In this document: positions 60,401 to 64,000 of the stretch, in pieces
Layout of the letters: every line of letters starts with the position of its first letter
How positions within the stretch are numbered: position 1 is the stretch's first letter
Assembly: GCF_002865645.1 (NCBI RefSeq)
Contig: NW_020194691.1
Location: 1 to 64,000 of the forward strand
DNA: 64,000 bases
Origin: Hyaloscypha bicolor E
Lineage: Eukaryota; Ascomycota; Leotiomycetes; Helotiales; Hyaloscyphaceae
Direction of reading: 5' to 3'
Translations under genes and position numbers: made by a program
Notes under the pieces: model-generated
The model's database searches: none
Told to the model about the DNA's origin: nothing
Seen by the model: only the letters and a program-made list of their open reading frames with translations

Positions 60401-63400
60401 TAAACTACTAAATAAACTATATAATAAATGCCTTTTTATTTTAACTTTCTAGTAAATATTATATTCTTAATAATAATTATAAATATCTCTTTTTATATTT
60501 TCCTAATACTAAGACTTTTTAAGAAGCTCAAAAGTCTTCTTTATTCTATAGTATCCTATTATTAAGTTATTATAATAAAGCTTTATAATTTTTAATATAA
60601 AATAGAATTATTAAATATAATAATTCTAGAATAGTATTTAAATAAGCCTAAATTATTTTTTTAGATTTCTTTTCTTTTAATATCTTTCTTACTAAGCCTC
60701 TATTTTATAATATTCTAATATTAAGAATTATTTCTCTAAGTTACCTAAATAATATCTAGAAAGAATTTAGATAAAAAGGCTAGTACTATAGCTCTTTTAG
60801 TAGCTATATATATTTATATATAAGGAATTAGGTATTTATAATTATTTAATTTAAAAACTTAAGAAACTAAGAAATCTTTAGTTCTATTAAGTAATATAGT
60901 TATAAATACTCCTATTATCTTAATTATAATAGCAGAGTTTTTAAGGTATTTCTTTATATCTTATTTCTTAACTAATTTTATAATTAAGGAATTTATAAAA
61001 TAATTTATTTATTTGTCTTATAGTAAATATTTTTTCTTAGCTATTATAGATATAATAAGTATTAAATAATACTTATTCTAAAGAGAAAACCCTTTAAATA
61101 TCTATAAAAATCTTTCTTTAGCTTATTCTAAAAGATTAGAAGCTAAGTTATATTAATAGAACCTTTTTTATAATTAGGTCTTTTACTAGATCTATTTACT
61201 AGGTTTGAGGTACCTCTATAATAAATAATATTAAAATTATATATTATAAGATATATTACCTAATATATTTAATAGCTTTCTAGATATTTTATTTCTATAA
61301 AGTATTAGAGATTATTATAATCTATAATAACCTTAATTATAAACCTGGACTTTTTAAGATAATAATACTAATACTTAAAGGCTTTAATAATTATAAGTAG
61401 CTTCCTATTATAGGTATTATAATTATATTTGGCTTTAGAAAGTTTCCGGAACTAGAATATTACTAGATACTAGTATTTTTTCGGGCTATTACTAGAATTA
61501 ACTTATTATAAAATAGTACTAGTAATTATAAATTTTAATATATTAGTTTTAATATAAATCTTTTTAGAAAGATTAAAATAGACTAGAATAGGTATAATAA
61601 TAAAAGCTTTTTTTAAAGTCTTAAAGCTTTTAGCTACTTTATTTATTTATATAAAGAAACTAGATTTCTGGCTCTTTTCTATTTCTTTTAAGAAATCTAT
61701 TAAGCCTATAGTTACCGGAAAGTAATAGTAAATAAACCTATAATAGAAATTAGTAAATCTAAGAAATACTTAAATATTATAGAATAATTCTAGTTCTGGT
61801 TATTTAATAATATTATAGACCTATTTAAGATCCGTATAAATATTTTCTATTCTAATAAAAAAGCCTAAAAATTCGATTTCCTTAATATTAAACTCGTATT
61901 TATTAAGTTTATAAAATAAGTTATTTTTATATAGCCTAGTAAATATCTAGTAAATATAATTATAATATTTATTTTTATTTCGGAAATAAATAAGAATATT
62001 ATTTAAATAAATAATTATAAAATAATCTAGAAGTCCTATAAATATAGTATTAATATATACTTAAAATATAACTAGTATATTAATTAGCTTAAAAGATATT
62101 ATAAGATATTTAAAATAATTATAATAGGTTCTAAAAGCCGTTTTTTATTTGTATTTTTTATAAATTCTTATCTAATAATATATATTTTTGAGATTTAATT
62201 TTATAAAGATCTTGGCTTTTCAGAGCTAGTTAAGGGTCTTATTAATAAAAGAAAGCAGATATTAATTCTTAATTATAACTTAATTAAGTCTATAATAATT
62301 AATATAAAGATATAGCCCTTTATTCTTCTTAGGAATAAAAAGAATAAGTATTTTTACTAGGCTTTTACTAGGCCTTATCTAATATTTATAAAATATATTT
62401 TATAAATATAAATATAATACTTCTAGTTAGGTTTCTAATAGATTATATAAAGGCCTATATGAGACTATATTATTTATATTAATAGAGTATTTAATATTAC
62501 TAAAATTAGGAAATTCCGAAGCTTTATTAGAATTAAAAACCTTTAAGAAGTTTTTATATTTATTATTCCGGAAATAAATAGATATTTCTAAAGCTTTTTT
62601 CTAGAGAATATTAATTTGCTATATTAAAAACTTTTATTTAGTATTACTAGAACTATATAATAAAGTAAAGGCCTAGTAATTATTATAAATATATAAAGCC
62701 TATTATTTAAAATAGTTATATTTGCTTTTAGTTAAGAATAAGACTTGAGATACTAGCTCAGGATACTAGTTAAGCTTCTTACTAAATTCTTTTAGTATTA
62801 GGATCTTAATATTATTAGGTTATATAAGTATATATATTTATTATTTCTTAATATAGTTTATATATTATATAAAAGTTACTTTATAAAATTTTATACTAAA
62901 AATAAGGCTATAAGAGCTAATATTTTTATATTTATAGAACCGGAACTTAAAAGAATACGTTTTATTATAATTATTTATAATAAATATCTTAAGATTATAG
63001 GCTTAATAAATCTTGAATTTATTTCTATAAAATATTATAAATTCTTAATTATATTTAGCTAAAATAATAAAGCCCTGGCTTTAAGCCCAATTATTATTAA
63101 GGAAGTTATAGTCTAACCTAGTATTACTAAGTCTATTATATATTTCTAAAGTACCTATTTCTAGCTATATTAATTTTACTTAAATAGTTATATAAAGTAA
63201 TATATCTTTTTTATTATAGCTAAAATTATTAATATTTAAGATTTAGTTTTCTCTTTTCCTTATTTCTTAGAAGAATTTCCTTTAGAATACTTCTTTATAG
63301 TAATAATATTAATTTGCTTCTATAAATACCTTAATTCTTCTATAGTTTTGGCCTTATTAGGGTTTTACTAAGCCTATTTAGTATACTTAAAACACTTTAT

Positions 63401-64000
63401 ATTTCCTGAAAAATATTTTTTCTATTTATAAGTTTAATAAACTATACCTAAAATGGAACTAGTATTTTATTAAGGCCTTAAAGAAGCCAAAATATTATTT
63501 AAGAATTTCTTATATATTTTTCGGAACTTATTTTTTCTTTTTTAATAGTCTTATAAATTAGAATTTACTAAGTTAGAGTTCTTAGAAATAGAATTACTTT
63601 TACTAGACTTCTCTGCTTTTATTTTCCTTAATTTAGAATAAGTAATATATTCTACTTTCTAAGCTTTTTTAAGTTATTCAGAAATAGATATTACCTTATT
63701 TCCTAAGAAAATAAATATAAGTATCTAATAAGTCTTATAATTAGATAAAGTAGTATTAAGAGTCCGGATCCCGTCTCTTTTAGAATATAGGTTTTAATTA
63801 ACTTTAAGACTAATTATTCGAGTATATAACTTAGTAATTATTTTATTATTTTTTAAATAAAGATCTCGGAGCTCCTTAAAAGTATCTTATTAATAGATTT
63901 GAGGTATTTAAAGTATATTAGCTAAATAGACCTTAAATTACTTCTAATAAATCTTATATAATAGTAGGCTTTACTTTATTATAACTTCCTAAGTATTATA
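57401..64000 (-). mobile_element. Minus-strand gypsy retroelement, RIP-degraded, running off the window
   Basis: Reading the minus strand from right to left gives gag-like sequence (about 64000-63000), reverse transcriptase about 62350-61950 with LDYFIIIYLNNILIYF (YLDDILIYF with Asp changed to Asn), RNase H about 61500-61300 (FRKLSKAKYNYNTYNRKLL, matching the usual SRKLSKAE..YD.ELLA), and integrase from about 60390 downward (FIDFIIGLLLYKNPVKDPDF). The order gag-RT-RNase H-integrase is Ty3/gypsy. Stops are throughout. The 5' end lies beyond 64000; the 3' LTR must lie somewhere in 57400-59500 but was not recognised. The plus-strand ORF at 58312-58524 is a low-complexity chance frame. Confidence 0.65.

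Overview
The window looks like a repeat-rich stretch of a filamentous ascomycete (Pezizomycotina) chromosome. Genes have short introns (about 46-79 nt) with GT..AG ends and CTRAY-like branch sites. Several families are fungus-specific (HET proteins, NACHT and WD40 NLR-like proteins, kinase-HET proteins). The repeats carry the mark of repeat-induced point mutation (RIP): former CAA/CAG codons are TAA/TAG and whole kilobases are AT-rich. The species cannot be named from sequence alone.

Layout. 1-357 is the 5' end of a minus-strand gene cut by the window edge. 1.7-7.1 kb is a decayed HET/WD40 gene split by a 3.75 kb Mutator-like element (9-bp target duplication, hairpin-like inverted repeats). 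9.0-9.2 kb is an 18-bp minisatellite. 9.6-11.8 kb is a RIP-damaged remnant of a telomere-linked helicase-type protein, followed by a short TTAGG tract. 12.4-13.5 kb is an apparently intact two-exon membrane protein. 13.5-18.3 kb is AT-rich repeat. 18.8-25.2 kb is an island of intact genes: a kinase-HET fusion on the minus strand and a divergent paralogous kinase on the plus strand. 25.5-27.2 kb is an NLR remnant whose C-terminal 32-residue repeats have been hit by RIP. 27.2-49.4 kb is one repeat copy containing a nest of insertions: a Ty3/gypsy element that itself carries an intron-rich hAT transposon, a solo LTR, a GC-rich TIR element, a SINE-like element and a second gypsy-type element. 49.6-51.8 kb is an intact HET gene. 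52.9-54.1 kb is unassigned GC-rich sequence. 54.2-57.0 kb has a glycosyltransferase-like membrane protein gene with one in-frame stop, divergent from a 5'-damaged PP2C phosphatase gene. 57-64 kb is AT-rich and holds a minus-strand gypsy element that runs off the window.

How it fits together. Most non-repeat genes belong to fungal self/non-self recognition (HET, NLR, kinase-HET). They sit as small normal-GC islands between AT-rich RIP blocks. Two of them (the HET-WD40 gene and the NLR) were destroyed, one by a transposon on top of earlier decay and one by RIP of its own internal repeats. The most interesting intact unit is the head-to-head pair of a kinase-HET fusion and a stand-alone kinase paralogue. 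All gene models here, including introns, were made by eye from frames and splice motifs; none was checked against a database.
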